Assembly: GCA_003605055.1 (NCBI GenBank)
Contig: QZKP01000075.1
Span: 1-64,000 of the forward strand
Direction of reading: 5' to 3'
DNA length: 64,000 nucleotides
Origin: Desulfarculus sp.
Lineage (GTDB): Bacteria > Desulfobacterota > Desulfarculia > Desulfarculales > Desulfarculaceae
In this document: piece by piece, positions 44,511-52,809 of the stretch
Layout: each line of letters opens with the position of its first letter
Position numbering within the stretch: position 1 is the stretch's first letter
Translations under genes and position numbers: made by a program
Notes under the pieces: generated by a model
Database searches by the model: none
The model's input: the letters and a program-made list of their open reading frames with translations, nothing else
What the model was told of the DNA's origin: nothing

Positions 44511-45587
44511 ATGGACGTTTACCAGCGCCTGGCCCAGAAGCTCGATCAGTTGCCCGAGGGCTTTCCGGCCACCGGTAGCGGCGTGGAACTCCGTATTCTG
44601 CGCCAGATATTCGAGCCCGCGGAAGCGGAGATGGCCTTGCAAATGAGCCCCCTGCCCGAGACGGCCGAGGCCATCGCGGAGCGCTTGGGCAGGCCCGTGC
44701 CGGAGATGCGGGCCACCCTGGAGGACATGGCCCGCAAGGGGCAGATCGCCAGCTTCAAGATGGGCGGGCAGCAGATGTACAGGATGGCTCCCTTCGTGGT
44801 GGGCATATATGAATTTCAGCGGCGGGAGCGGCTGACCAAGGAGCTGGCCGAGCTGGTCGAAGAATACATGCCCTCGCTCAGCCAGAAGGTGGGCGGCTTC
44901 GGGCCGCATCTGACCCGGGTGATCCCGGTCAACGCGCCGCTCAAGGCGGACCTGAACATCCTGCCCCGCGACGACATCCGCCAGATCATCGCCAAGGCCA
45001 AGTCCTTCCGGGTGCAGGACTGCGTCTGCCGCCGGGAGCAGGGCCTGCTGGACAACCGCTGCCAGCACACCCTGCACTGCTGCCTGCAGTATTCCATGGA
45101 GGAGGACGCCTACGCCTATTTCAACCTGGACGGCGAGGTGGTCAGCCGGGAGGAGGCCCTGCGCATCGTGGAGGCGGCCGAGCAGGAGGGCCTGGTGCAC
45201 TCCACCTACAACGTGGAGGAGGCGCCGGGCGGCTTTCTGTGCAACTGCTGCCCCTGTTGCTGCGGGCTGCTGCGCAGCCTGAAAGAGTTCGATTCGCCCT
45301 ACGTGCTGGCCCGAAGCAGCTACCTGGCCAGCATTGATCAAGACACCTGCCAGGCCTGCGGCCTGTGCAAGGACGAGCGCTGCCCCATGGACGCCATCAG
45401 CGAAGAAGACGGCGTCTACCGCGTGCTGGCCGAACGCTGCCTGGGCTGCGGGGTTTGCGCGGTCACCTGCCCTTCGGATTCAATCACCCTGCTTGCGCGG
45501 CCCCAGGCGGACCGCGTCGACATCGCCAAGAATATGATTGACTGGGCCCAGAGGCGCTTAGCGCAAAGGGAGCAGGGTCAAGGCTGA
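44511..45587 (+). CDS. Multi-cluster Fe-S protein, paralog of 10261-11400
   Basis: This 358-residue protein has the same order as its paralog: an N-terminal winged-helix-like part (ETAEAIAERLGRPVPEMRATLEDMARKGQI), a cysteine-rich middle (DCVCRREQ, CNCCPCCCG) and two 4Fe-4S motifs (CQACGLCKDERCP, CLGCGVCAVTCP). It is the last gene of the dehydratase operon. A role as electron donor to the activator ATPase is plausible. The first ferredoxin motif has one extra residue before the last cysteine pair, a small departure from the classical spacing. Confidence 0.82.
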   Translation: MDVYQRLAQKLDQLPEGFPATGSGVELRILRQIFEPAEAEMALQMSPLPETAEAIAERLGRPVPEMRATLEDMARKGQIASFKMGGQQMYRMAPFVVGIYEFQRRERLTKELAELVEEYMPSLSQKVGGFGPHLTRVIPVNAPLKADLNILPRDDIRQIIAKAKSFRVQDCVCRREQGLLDNRCQHTLHCCLQYSMEEDAYAYFNLDGEVVSREEALRIVEAAEQEGLVHSTYNVEEAPGGFLCNCCPCCCGLLRSLKEFDSPYVLARSSYLASIDQDTCQACGLCKDERCPMDAISEEDGVYRVLAERCLGCGVCAVTCPSDSITLLARPQADRVDIAKNMIDWAQRRLAQREQGQG

Positions 45588-45653
45588 CGACCCCAAGCAG
45601 GGGGTCTTGAAGGCAGGAACTCAGGCCAGGGCGGGCATGGCCTGGACCAGGCG

Positions 45654-45688
45654 AAAAAACAGAGGGGTTGGCCCAGCGGCCAACCCCT
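45654..45688 (-). terminator. Intrinsic terminator of tRNA-Arg
   Basis: An 11-base stem (45663-45673 with 45678-45688) and loop CAGC. On the minus strand it is followed by a run of six T (45659-45654). It may also stop the plus-strand operon, which ends at 45587. Confidence 0.8.
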
Positions 45689-45696
45689 TTATTGCC

Positions 45697-45773
<77 letters not shown>

Positions 45774-45888
45774 GTGTTTTCGTTGGGTTTATCTACCACA
45801 GCTCCGATTGCTTGTCCACAGCCCAAACCCCGCCGCGGCCCTCCTGGCCGGAGAAAAAAGTGCCGATTTCCCTTTGCCGGGGATGCGC

Positions 45889-45894
45889 TATAAT
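45889..45894 (+). promoter_or_regulatory. Consensus -10 box before the universal stress protein gene
   Basis: A perfect TATAAT 43 bases before the start codon at 45937. The -35 region is weak, so an activator may help. Confidence 0.45.
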
Positions 45895-45936
45895 GGTCCC
45901 GAGAATGTTACCTTTTTCGCGCGCAAGGAGTTAGCC

Positions 45937-46425
45937 ATGCAAGATTGCCAAGTTGCCATCAAGAAGGTCATTGCCGCCCTGGACCTGAGCGGCTATTCGG
46001 AGATCACCTTCGTCCACGCCCTGGACCAGGCCAAGACTCATGGCGCAGAACTGATTATCGTCAACGTAATCAATGACAAGGGCCTGGAGGCCCTGGACAA
46101 GCTGCAGGTGGAGGGCTACGATGTGCTGGGCCGCGACGGCTTCATCCGCACCGTCACCGAGCAGCGCACCGAGGAGTTCCAGCGGGACTACCTGAGCCGC
46201 ACCGGCGACGTGCCCACCCGCCTCATTTTCCGAGTGGGCACCCCCTACCACGAGTTGGTGGAGGTGGTCAAGCAGGAGGGCGCGGAAATTATCGTCACCG
46301 GCACCAAGGGCCGCAGCAACCTGGCCGGCACCCTGTTCGGCTCCACGGCCGAGAAGGTGTTCCGCCGGGCGCCCTGCCTGGTGCTGTCGGTGCGCGGCCC
46401 CGAGCACTGCCGCATGCCCAGCTAG
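45937..46425 (+). CDS. Universal stress protein (UspA family)
   Basis: This 162-residue single UspA domain starts at ATG 45937 with AAGGAG upstream. The N-terminal strand IKKVIAALDLSGYSE and the C-terminal ATP-binding motif GTKGRSNLAGTLFGSTAEKVF match the ATP-binding G-2x-G-9x-G subclass. It probably works as a soluble cytoplasmic stress or energy sensor. The stop codon overlaps that of the convergent small gene by two bases. Confidence 0.92.
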   Translation: MQDCQVAIKKVIAALDLSGYSEITFVHALDQAKTHGAELIIVNVINDKGLEALDKLQVEGYDVLGRDGFIRTVTEQRTEEFQRDYLSRTGDVPTRLIFRVGTPYHELVEVVKQEGAEIIVTGTKGRSNLAGTLFGSTAEKVFRRAPCLVLSVRGPEHCRMPS

Positions 46426-46727
46426 GGCAGGTCAGTGCCCTCGTCAATCTGACAGGCGCCCTCCGGGCAGAACAGGCTCAGCCACAGGCCCCGGCCGCCC
46501 TGGTCGCGGGCCATCTTGAACAGGGGCTTGCCGGTCTCGGCCTCGCTGAGGCACGACTCGTCCGGACAGAAAACCTTCAACCATAAGCCCTGAGTGTCCT
46601 TGACCCCCGGAGCTTGCCTGAGCTCCGGGGGCAGGCCGGCCAGCTCCTCCTCGGTGAGGCAGCGGGCCTCGGGGCAATATACGTTCAGCCAGGCCCCCTT
46701 GACCTTGGGTCGCTTCTCCTGGGACAT
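46422..46727 (-). CDS. Small protein with three WLxVxCPxxxC repeats, unknown function
   Basis: This 101-residue protein is built of three copies of a G-x-W-L-x-V-[YF]-C-P-[ED]-x-x-C-x-x-[ED] unit. The copies lie at about 11-28, 47-64 and 80-97, with tryptophans 13, 49, 82 and cysteine pairs 18/23, 54/59, 87/92 (CX4C). The units are joined by charged linkers; there is no signal peptide or membrane segment. GGAGG precedes ATG 46727. Six regularly spaced cysteines suggest metal binding or thiol chemistry. I do not recognise the family. It lies just downstream of dsrP in the same orientation but beyond the terminator. Confidence 0.8.
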   Translation of the reverse strand: MSQEKRPKVKGAWLNVYCPEARCLTEEELAGLPPELRQAPGVKDTQGLWLKVFCPDESCLSEAETGKPLFKMARDQGGRGLWLSLFCPEGACQIDEGTDLP

Positions 46728-46815
46728 CTTCGCCTCCGGGTGATGGGTTACGCCTTGCGTGCGGCGTTTACCTTTAATGATAAGACATAACCTAGCTCCC
46801 GCCTAGGCGGGGCGC

Positions 46816-46846
46816 AAAAAACACCGGCCCCCACGGGGGCCGGTGT
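46816..46846 (-). terminator. Terminator of the dsrMKJOP operon
   Basis: A long GC-rich stem (46821-46832 with 46835-46846, effectively 11 pairs), followed on the minus strand by a T-run (46821-46816). Confidence 0.85.
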
Positions 46847-46874
46847 GGTTGCCGGATGCGGCGGCTGGAGGGGG

Positions 46875-48035
46875 CTAGAGCGCCTCCTCCTCTTGCTTTA
46901 CGCCGATGGCCACCTTGTAGAGGATGGTCAGGATTAAGAGGCCGGTGGCGTACACGCCGAAGGTGATCATCAGCTCCAGGCCGGTGGGGGCGTACTCGGT
47001 GATCTCGTGCAGGGGGTTGGGCACGAAGCCGCCGGCGATCATGCCCATGCCCTTGTCGATCCAGGTGCAGACGAACACCAGCACGCAGGCGACACCCAGC
47101 ACGGCGGGGTTCTGCCGGGTGCGCGGGTTGACCAGCAGGATGATGGCGACCACGCCGGAGGCCAGGGCCGTCCAGACCCAGGGCACCAGCATGCTGTAGC
47201 CATGGTAGCCGAAGTAGAGGTACTCCAGGTGGGTCATGTGGCTGGGGATGGCGCTGTAGCCGACCGTGAACACCTCCAGTAGGAAGAAGAAGATGTGCAG
47301 GATGATGGCGTAGGTGACGATCTTGGCCAGGGTCTCGAAGGCCTCCTTGCCTGCGTCGAAGCGGGTGAGCTTCTTGACCAGGTAGCCCAGGAGGATCAGC
47401 ACCGCCGGGCCCGCGGCGAAGGCCGAGGCCAGAAAGCGCGGGGCCATGATGGCGGTGAGCCAGTAGCCGCGGCCGGGCAGGCCGGCGTAGAGGAAGGCCG
47501 TGACCGTGTGGATGGACACCGCCCAGGGGATGGACAGATAGATGATGGGCTTGATCCACCCCGGCGGCGCCACCTGCTTGCGCTCGGCCTCCAGGGTCAC
47601 CCAGCCAGCCACCAGGTTGATGATCAGGTAGCCGTTGAGCACGACCATGTCCCAGAACAGCACCGAGTTGGGCGTGGGGTGCAGCATCACGTTCAGGATG
47701 CGGGTGGGCTTGCCGAGGTCCACGGTGATGAACAGGATGCACATGATCACCGAGGCTATGGCCAGAAACTCGCCCAGGATGGTGATGCGGCCGAAGGTCT
47801 TGTAGTGGTGCAGGTAGTAGGGCAGCACCAGCATCACCGCGGAGGCGGCCACGCCCACCAGGAAGGTGAACTGGGCGATGTAGAAGCCCCAGGACACGTC
47901 CCGGCTCATGCCGGTGATGACCAGACCTTTGTTGTACTGCACCAGGTAGGAGCCGAAACCGGCGGCGATGACCACCACCAGGGCGATGAGCCAGGCCCAG
48001 TACAGCTTGCTTCCGCTTAATGCCTTCTCAAGCAT
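46875..48035 (-). CDS. dsrP: DsrP, NrfD-family membrane subunit of DsrMKJOP
   Basis: This 386-residue integral membrane protein with about ten helices belongs to the NrfD/PsrC family. It has YYLHHYKTFGRITILGEFLA and WDMVVLNGYLIINL as family landmarks. It is the quinone/quinol-interacting subunit that pairs with DsrO and DsrJ. It is last in the operon, eight bases after dsrO, and followed by a strong terminator. Confidence 0.95.
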   Translation of the reverse strand: MLEKALSGSKLYWAWLIALVVVIAAGFGSYLVQYNKGLVITGMSRDVSWGFYIAQFTFLVGVAASAVMLVLPYYLHHYKTFGRITILGEFLAIASVIMCILFITVDLGKPTRILNVMLHPTPNSVLFWDMVVLNGYLIINLVAGWVTLEAERKQVAPPGWIKPIIYLSIPWAVSIHTVTAFLYAGLPGRGYWLTAIMAPRFLASAFAAGPAVLILLGYLVKKLTRFDAGKEAFETLAKIVTYAIILHIFFFLLEVFTVGYSAIPSHMTHLEYLYFGYHGYSMLVPWVWTALASGVVAIILLVNPRTRQNPAVLGVACVLVFVCTWIDKGMGMIAGGFVPNPLHEITEYAPTGLELMITFGVYATGLLILTILYKVAIGVKQEEEAL

Positions 48036-48043
48036 GACTACCT

Positions 48044-48814
48044 CTACACCAGGTAATAGACCTGGGGATCGGTGCCCAGGTTGGGTTTACGCCGAATGCT
48101 GTAGCGCCCCCGCAGCATTTTGCGCAGCTCGCTGCCGGCGTTGTCCACGTCGCCGAAGACCATGGCCCCGCCGGAGGCCTCGGCGCAGTAGGGCAGCTCG
48201 CCCACCGCCAGGCGCTCGGCGCAGAAGTTGCACTTCTCCACCACGCCGCGGGAGCGGGTGGGGAAGTTGGGGCTCTCCTTCTTGATGAAGGGCCGCGGGT
48301 CCTGGAAGTTGAAGCTGCGCGAGCCGTAGGGGCAGCCGGCCATGCAGAAGCGGCAGCCGATGCAGCGGTGGAAGTCCATCATCACCACGCCGTCGGCGCG
48401 CTGGAAGGTGGCTTTGGTGGGGCACACCCGCACGCAGGGCGGATTGTTACAGTGGTTGCACATGGTGATGTACTGCAGGCTGGCGTACTCGCCGGCCTGG
48501 GGGTTGTCCGTCTCCGGGAAGACGTTGGCGTAAGGCGCCAGCCAGATCCACTTGACGTTCTGCTTGGTGGGGATCAGGGGGACGTTGTGGTAGTAGTGGC
48601 AGGCTTCGATGGCCGCCCGGGCCGTGGCCGGGGTGAACTTCTTCATGTCGATGGCCATGCCCCAGCGCTGCCCCTTGAGGGCGCGGGGGTTGGGCCCCTC
48701 CTGGGCGGCGTCCAGGTGGCCCGGCCGCAGGAGCTGGAAGCCCACGCCGCCGCCCACGCCAAGGGCGACGGAGATTCCGGCGATTTTTAAGAAATCTCTC
48801 CTGTCGACGCCCAT
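48044..48814 (-). CDS. dsrO: DsrO, periplasmic multi-4Fe-4S protein of DsrMKJOP
   Basis: This 256-residue protein has a twin-arginine signal (MGVDRRDFLKIAGISVALG) for folded export to the periplasm. Ferredoxin-like cysteine clusters follow: CNHCNNPPCVRVCP, CIGCRFCMAGCPYG and CNFCAERL, as in NrfC-type electron-transfer subunits. It carries electrons between DsrJ and the membrane subunit DsrP. ATG 48814 overlaps the dsrJ stop (TGATG), so a longer upstream reading frame is rejected. Confidence 0.95.
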   Translation of the reverse strand: MGVDRRDFLKIAGISVALGVGGGVGFQLLRPGHLDAAQEGPNPRALKGQRWGMAIDMKKFTPATARAAIEACHYYHNVPLIPTKQNVKWIWLAPYANVFPETDNPQAGEYASLQYITMCNHCNNPPCVRVCPTKATFQRADGVVMMDFHRCIGCRFCMAGCPYGSRSFNFQDPRPFIKKESPNFPTRSRGVVEKCNFCAERLAVGELPYCAEASGGAMVFGDVDNAGSELRKMLRGRYSIRRKPNLGTDPQVYYLV

Positions 48815-49203
48815 CACTTTTTCTCCTTCGGCACCAGATGGCATTCCCAGCAGAACGGCGCCACGGCCAGGTAGTTGTGACACTGGTCGCAGAACTTTTC
48901 CTTGCTGTCGTGGCAGCTCAGACAGGTGTTGGTCAGGCTCATGTTGAAGTGCTTGCCGTCGTCGGCGACGTACACGCGCAGGCCGTCGCGCACCACCGCG
49001 TCCCGCCAGTCGTTGAGTAGCTTCATGTGGCTGGCGCGCATGTAAGGCGTGGCGGTCACGCACTGTTTGGCCACGGTCTTGGCCGGCAGCACCAGTTTGG
49101 GCGTGGGCGCCGCCTTGCCCAGGCTGCTCCAGAAGGGGAAGGTGAAGATGAGCAGGAAGATGACCAGGCCTGTGATGATCTTGCCTCCATCGTAGAGCTT
49201 CAT
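48814..49203 (-). CDS. dsrJ: DsrJ, triheme cytochrome c of DsrMKJOP
   Basis: This 129-residue periplasmic cytochrome is anchored by an uncleaved N-terminal helix (residues about 8-28). Three c-type heme motifs are present: CLSCH, CDQCH and CWECH. An upstream cysteine (KQCVTATPYM) is at the place where DsrJ proteins have the unusual cysteine-ligated heme. The start overlaps the dsrK stop (TAATG). Confidence 0.95.
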   Translation of the reverse strand: MKLYDGGKIITGLVIFLLIFTFPFWSSLGKAAPTPKLVLPAKTVAKQCVTATPYMRASHMKLLNDWRDAVVRDGLRVYVADDGKHFNMSLTNTCLSCHDSKEKFCDQCHNYLAVAPFCWECHLVPKEKK

Positions 49204-50858
49204 TACTCAGCTCCCTCCTCTCCGGCCTCTGCGGGGGCCTCCTCGTCGGCGGGGGGCTTGTAGGAGAGGTTCTCCTCGCCGCGCAGGTTGTACTCGCGGG
49301 GGCCTTGGCCTTCCATGACCAGGGCGTTGGCCACCAGCTCGGTCACCCCGCAGACGCCCACGCCGGGCACCCAGTAGTCCATCAGGGGCGGCAGCACCGC
49401 GCGGTCAATGGCGCAGACGCAGGCCAGCATGTTCACGCCTTTGTCCTCGTGCACCCTGTGCACCGCGTTGGCCCGGGGCAGGCCGCCGCGCAGGCGCATC
49501 TCCAGGTACTCGCCGGCGTTCAGGCCCGAGCCCGAGCCGCAGCAGAAGGTGTTCTCCCGCGTCGCCTGGGGCGCCATGTCCACGAAGTTGTTGCACACGT
49601 TATTGATCACGTAGCGCGGCTCCTCCAGCAGGCCCATGCCGCGGGAGGTGTTGCAGGAGTCGTGGAAGGTGACCGTCAGGTGGTCGTTCTGGCTGGGGTC
49701 CAGCTTGAGCTTGTCGTTCTTGATCAGGTCGGCGGTGAACTCGGTGATGTGCACCATTTTGGTGGCGGCGGCGTTATTAAACACCGTGCCGGTGATGGGG
49801 CTGGCCGGCTTCTCCAGGAAGTCCGCCGGACCGTTCATGGTGTCCATGTACTGGTGCACCACCCGCCACATGTGGCCGCACTCGCCGCCCAGGATCCACT
49901 TGACCCCCAGGCGCTTGGCCTCGGCGTACATCTTGGCGTTGAGGCGCTTCATCATCTCGTGGGAGGTGAAGAAGCCGAAGTTGCCGCCTTCGGAGGCATA
50001 GGTGGACCAGGTGTAGTCCAGGCCGATGTGATCAAAGAGCATCAGGTAGCCCATGAAGGTGAAGATGCCCGGCTCGGCGAAGATGTCGCCGCTGGGGGTG
50101 ACGAAGAGTATCTCGGCCCCCTTGCGGTTGAAGGTGGGCTCGATGCGCACCCCCACGTACTCCTCGATGTCGTCCAGGAGGAACTCGGCGTTCTCCTTGA
50201 AGGTGTGGGGTTGCAGGCCCAGGTGGTTGCCGTTGTGGAAGCAGTTGTTCACCGGGCCGGCGATCCAGTCAATGTTGCAGCCCAGCAGGTTCAGGAGCTC
50301 GCGGGCGATGATGGTGACCTCGGCGGTGTCTATGCCGTAGGGGCAGAACACGCTGCAGCGCCGGCACTCGGTGCACTGGAAGAAGTAGTAGAACCACTCC
50401 TTGATGACGTCCTCGGTGAGCTTGCGCCCGCCGGCCAGCTTGCCCAGTATCTTGCCCGCGGTCTTGAACTCGCCGCGGTAGACGCTGCGCAGCAGCTCAG
50501 CGCGCAGCACCGGCATGTTCTTGGGGTCGCCGGTGCCGATGAAGAAGTGGCACTTGTCGGCGCAGGCCCCGCAGCGCACGCAGATGTCCATGAACAGCTT
50601 GAAGCTGCGGAAGCGGGTCAGGCGCTCGGCTATGCCCTCGCGCACCGTGCCCTGCCAGTCGGCGGGCAGCTTCCAGTCGTCATCGGCGGGCGACCACTCC
50701 CGGGGGTTGGGCAGGCCCACGCCCTCCAGGTTGCCCGGCTGGGCGCCGTAGAGATAGCTGCCCGGCTTGAACTCGGGCTTGGTGTCCATCCACTTCTGGC
50801 GCGGCGGATGGTGGTCTATCTGGGAGACTACTTGCGGACTAGGAGTCTTGACTGCCAT
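49203..50858 (-). CDS. dsrK: DsrK, HdrD-like catalytic subunit of DsrMKJOP
   Basis: This 551-residue cytoplasmic Fe-S protein has two 4Fe-4S motifs (CVRCGACADKCHF and CTECRRCSVFCPYG). C-terminal CCG-type cysteines (CHDSCNTSRG, FCCGSGSGLNAGE) hold the special cluster shared with heterodisulfide reductase HdrD. In sulfate reducers this subunit is thought to reduce the DsrC trisulfide formed by sulfite reductase. No dsrC or dsrAB is present in the window. Confidence 0.96.
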   Translation of the reverse strand: MAVKTPSPQVVSQIDHHPPRQKWMDTKPEFKPGSYLYGAQPGNLEGVGLPNPREWSPADDDWKLPADWQGTVREGIAERLTRFRSFKLFMDICVRCGACADKCHFFIGTGDPKNMPVLRAELLRSVYRGEFKTAGKILGKLAGGRKLTEDVIKEWFYYFFQCTECRRCSVFCPYGIDTAEVTIIARELLNLLGCNIDWIAGPVNNCFHNGNHLGLQPHTFKENAEFLLDDIEEYVGVRIEPTFNRKGAEILFVTPSGDIFAEPGIFTFMGYLMLFDHIGLDYTWSTYASEGGNFGFFTSHEMMKRLNAKMYAEAKRLGVKWILGGECGHMWRVVHQYMDTMNGPADFLEKPASPITGTVFNNAAATKMVHITEFTADLIKNDKLKLDPSQNDHLTVTFHDSCNTSRGMGLLEEPRYVINNVCNNFVDMAPQATRENTFCCGSGSGLNAGEYLEMRLRGGLPRANAVHRVHEDKGVNMLACVCAIDRAVLPPLMDYWVPGVGVCGVTELVANALVMEGQGPREYNLRGEENLSYKPPADEEAPAEAGEEGAE

Positions 50859-50859
50859 G

Positions 50860-51927
50860 TTACTCTTCCTTCTTCCCCTCAGCCGCCGGAGCCGCGGGCT
50901 CCTCGGCCGCCGTCTCTCTCTCCACCGGTATGCCGGCCCCGATCATCTTCTCGCGGAAGTCGTCCTCGTACTCGTGGTAGTCGTGGGTCTTGACCGGGTA
51001 GTTCCAGGGGTTGACGTGGCGCACGCTTCGGCTGTTGTTGGCCAGGTTGCGGGTGGGGCTCAGGAACACCCCGCCCAGGTGCATCAGCTTGCTGAAGGGG
51101 AAGTAGGCGAACAGCACGCAGACCAGGAACAGGTGGACATAGAACCACGCGCTCACGCCCTGGGGCACCACCGGGTGGAAGGTGGCCAGGCCCATGGCCA
51201 GCTCCTTGATGGAAACCACGTCCACCCTGACCACGTAGCGCATCAGGATGCCGGTGAGGCCGATGGCGGTGATCAAAAACAGGGGGAACCAATCCGCGGC
51301 CAGGGATATGTAGCGCACCTGGGGGATGACTATGCGCCTGAGCAACAACAGGCTCACCCCGCCCAGGAGCACCAGGCCGCTGAGCTGCACGGTGGGCAGG
51401 CCGATGCCTACGGCGGCCAGGTTGAACTCCAGGAAGCCGTCCACGGCCTCCAGGGCGGCCAGCAGCTTGGGCACCGGCTCCAGGAAGAAGCGGGCGTGCC
51501 GGATCAGCACCACCAGGAAGGCGTAGTGGAACATGATGGCGAACAGCCAGAGGAACTTCTCGGAGCTGTAGCGGATCTTGGGCCCCTGGCGGTAGTCCAG
51601 CTTCATGTTGCGGAACAGGCTGCGGAAGGTGAGGATCTCGAGGGCCATGCGCAAGAGGACCGCACCGCCGCTGGCGGGGTTGTCTATCTTGTTGCGCTTG
51701 ATCCAGGGGAGTGATTTCTCCTGGCCGCAGGTGGTGGGGATGCGGAACGGCACCGGGGAGCGCGACCAGTCCAGGACCTTATAGACCATGCCCGCGAAGA
51801 AGGTGATTAGCGCCGCGTAGGGGACAATCACCCCGAACAAGATTCTCAGGTCCAGCCCCCAGACACCCACCACAGCTATCCCCACGAGTACCAGCACTGC
51901 GACTATGCTCAAAAGGAAACCAATCAT
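50860..51927 (-). CDS. dsrM: DsrM, NarI-like cytochrome b subunit of DsrMKJOP
   Basis: This 355-residue membrane protein has an N-terminal pair of helices and a NarI-type five-helix di-heme b core (about 95-310) with histidines in the helices. The tail is charged and Glu/Ala-rich. It takes electrons from the menaquinol pool and passes them to DsrK. It is the first gene of the five-gene operon, one base from dsrK. Confidence 0.94.
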   Translation of the reverse strand: MIGFLLSIVAVLVLVGIAVVGVWGLDLRILFGVIVPYAALITFFAGMVYKVLDWSRSPVPFRIPTTCGQEKSLPWIKRNKIDNPASGGAVLLRMALEILTFRSLFRNMKLDYRQGPKIRYSSEKFLWLFAIMFHYAFLVVLIRHARFFLEPVPKLLAALEAVDGFLEFNLAAVGIGLPTVQLSGLVLLGGVSLLLLRRIVIPQVRYISLAADWFPLFLITAIGLTGILMRYVVRVDVVSIKELAMGLATFHPVVPQGVSAWFYVHLFLVCVLFAYFPFSKLMHLGGVFLSPTRNLANNSRSVRHVNPWNYPVKTHDYHEYEDDFREKMIGAGIPVERETAAEEPAAPAAEGKKEE

Positions 51928-51947
51928 GGACTGCTACCTCGTTTTGG

Positions 51948-52496
51948 TTAGCCTCGCCGGTTGGCGTCGTTATCTTGCCGGCCTGGGCCGGGTTTTTCCA
52001 CCAGTATTTCGGCCCGCCGCAGCAGCAGATAGGCGTTCTGCTGCACCTCCTTGGCCTTGAGCTCGTAGACCTTCTCCCGGCAGGCCATGTAGACTTCAAA
52101 GGCCATCAGGGCCATCATGTCTATGCTGGCCTCCAGGTCCACCAGCTCCTGCTCCAGGGCCTCGCTGTCTATCTCCTGGCCGATCTCCTCGCGGATGATG
52201 TACTTCAGGGCGAAGACGAAGTACAGGGCCTGGGAAGGCGTGAAATCCTGGATGGCCCGCACCCGGATGATGCGGTCCAAGAAGGGAGTCACCTTCGCTC
52301 GGTCCAGGCCTTCCAGGAGATGCTGGAACAGATTCTCGGTCTCGGCCAGGATGGTGTGACCCACCGGGTTGTGGTACTGGTCCCTCTTGCTGCGCAGGAA
52401 CTGGGCCGTCTCCGGCGGGTAGGTCTCCACGATGGAGTCCACCCACCGCCTGAGAATGGCGGGCCTGTGCTTGGCCAATATGGTGAAAATTTTCAT
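51948..52496 (-). CDS. RsbRD N-terminal-domain protein, dsr-associated
   Basis: This 182-residue all-helical protein starts MKIFTILAKHRPAILRRWVDSIVETYP, the typical opening of the RsbRD N-terminal (globin-like sensory) domain. The conserved TPSQALYFVFALKYIIREE helix lies near 90-110. No kinase or STAS domain follows. It ends 20 bases upstream of dsrM in the same direction, so it is probably the first gene of the dsr transcript. A sensory or regulatory role for the complex is inferred. Confidence 0.8.
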   Translation of the reverse strand: MKIFTILAKHRPAILRRWVDSIVETYPPETAQFLRSKRDQYHNPVGHTILAETENLFQHLLEGLDRAKVTPFLDRIIRVRAIQDFTPSQALYFVFALKYIIREEIGQEIDSEALEQELVDLEASIDMMALMAFEVYMACREKVYELKAKEVQQNAYLLLRRAEILVEKPGPGRQDNDANRRG

Positions 52497-52809
52497 AAGC
52501 GTACTGCCTTCGGTGGCGGCTCCCCTATTGGCCGCGGCACCCGCGTGAAGCAAAATCCTGGCCTTCCAGCGCGGGGAACTATAGGCAATTATTAGTACAA
52601 TAGAATAGTTAGCGCCGGAATGTCAGTGGAAATACTTATCACAAGCCCCAATGGGCAGTCAAGCTTTAACGCTAGGGGTACAAGCAGTTTATGGGGCCTG
52701 GGCCCGGGCCGGGGCCGCCGGGCCTGGCCAGGAGCCAGCGCGGTCTTTACAATGAAAAGCAAGGGGGCCGCCGACCGGCCCGTTTCCCTTCACAGCCAGG
52801 GAGCGAGAC
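52497..52809. promoter_or_regulatory. Divergent intergenic region between the dsr operon and the VOC gene
   Basis: This 313-base gap has no gene. An AT-rich patch at 52570-52670 probably holds the dsr promoter. On the minus strand TTGACT (about 52660) and TAAGTA are 18 bases apart, and TATAGT occurs nearer the gene; none is convincing alone. Confidence 0.4.
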
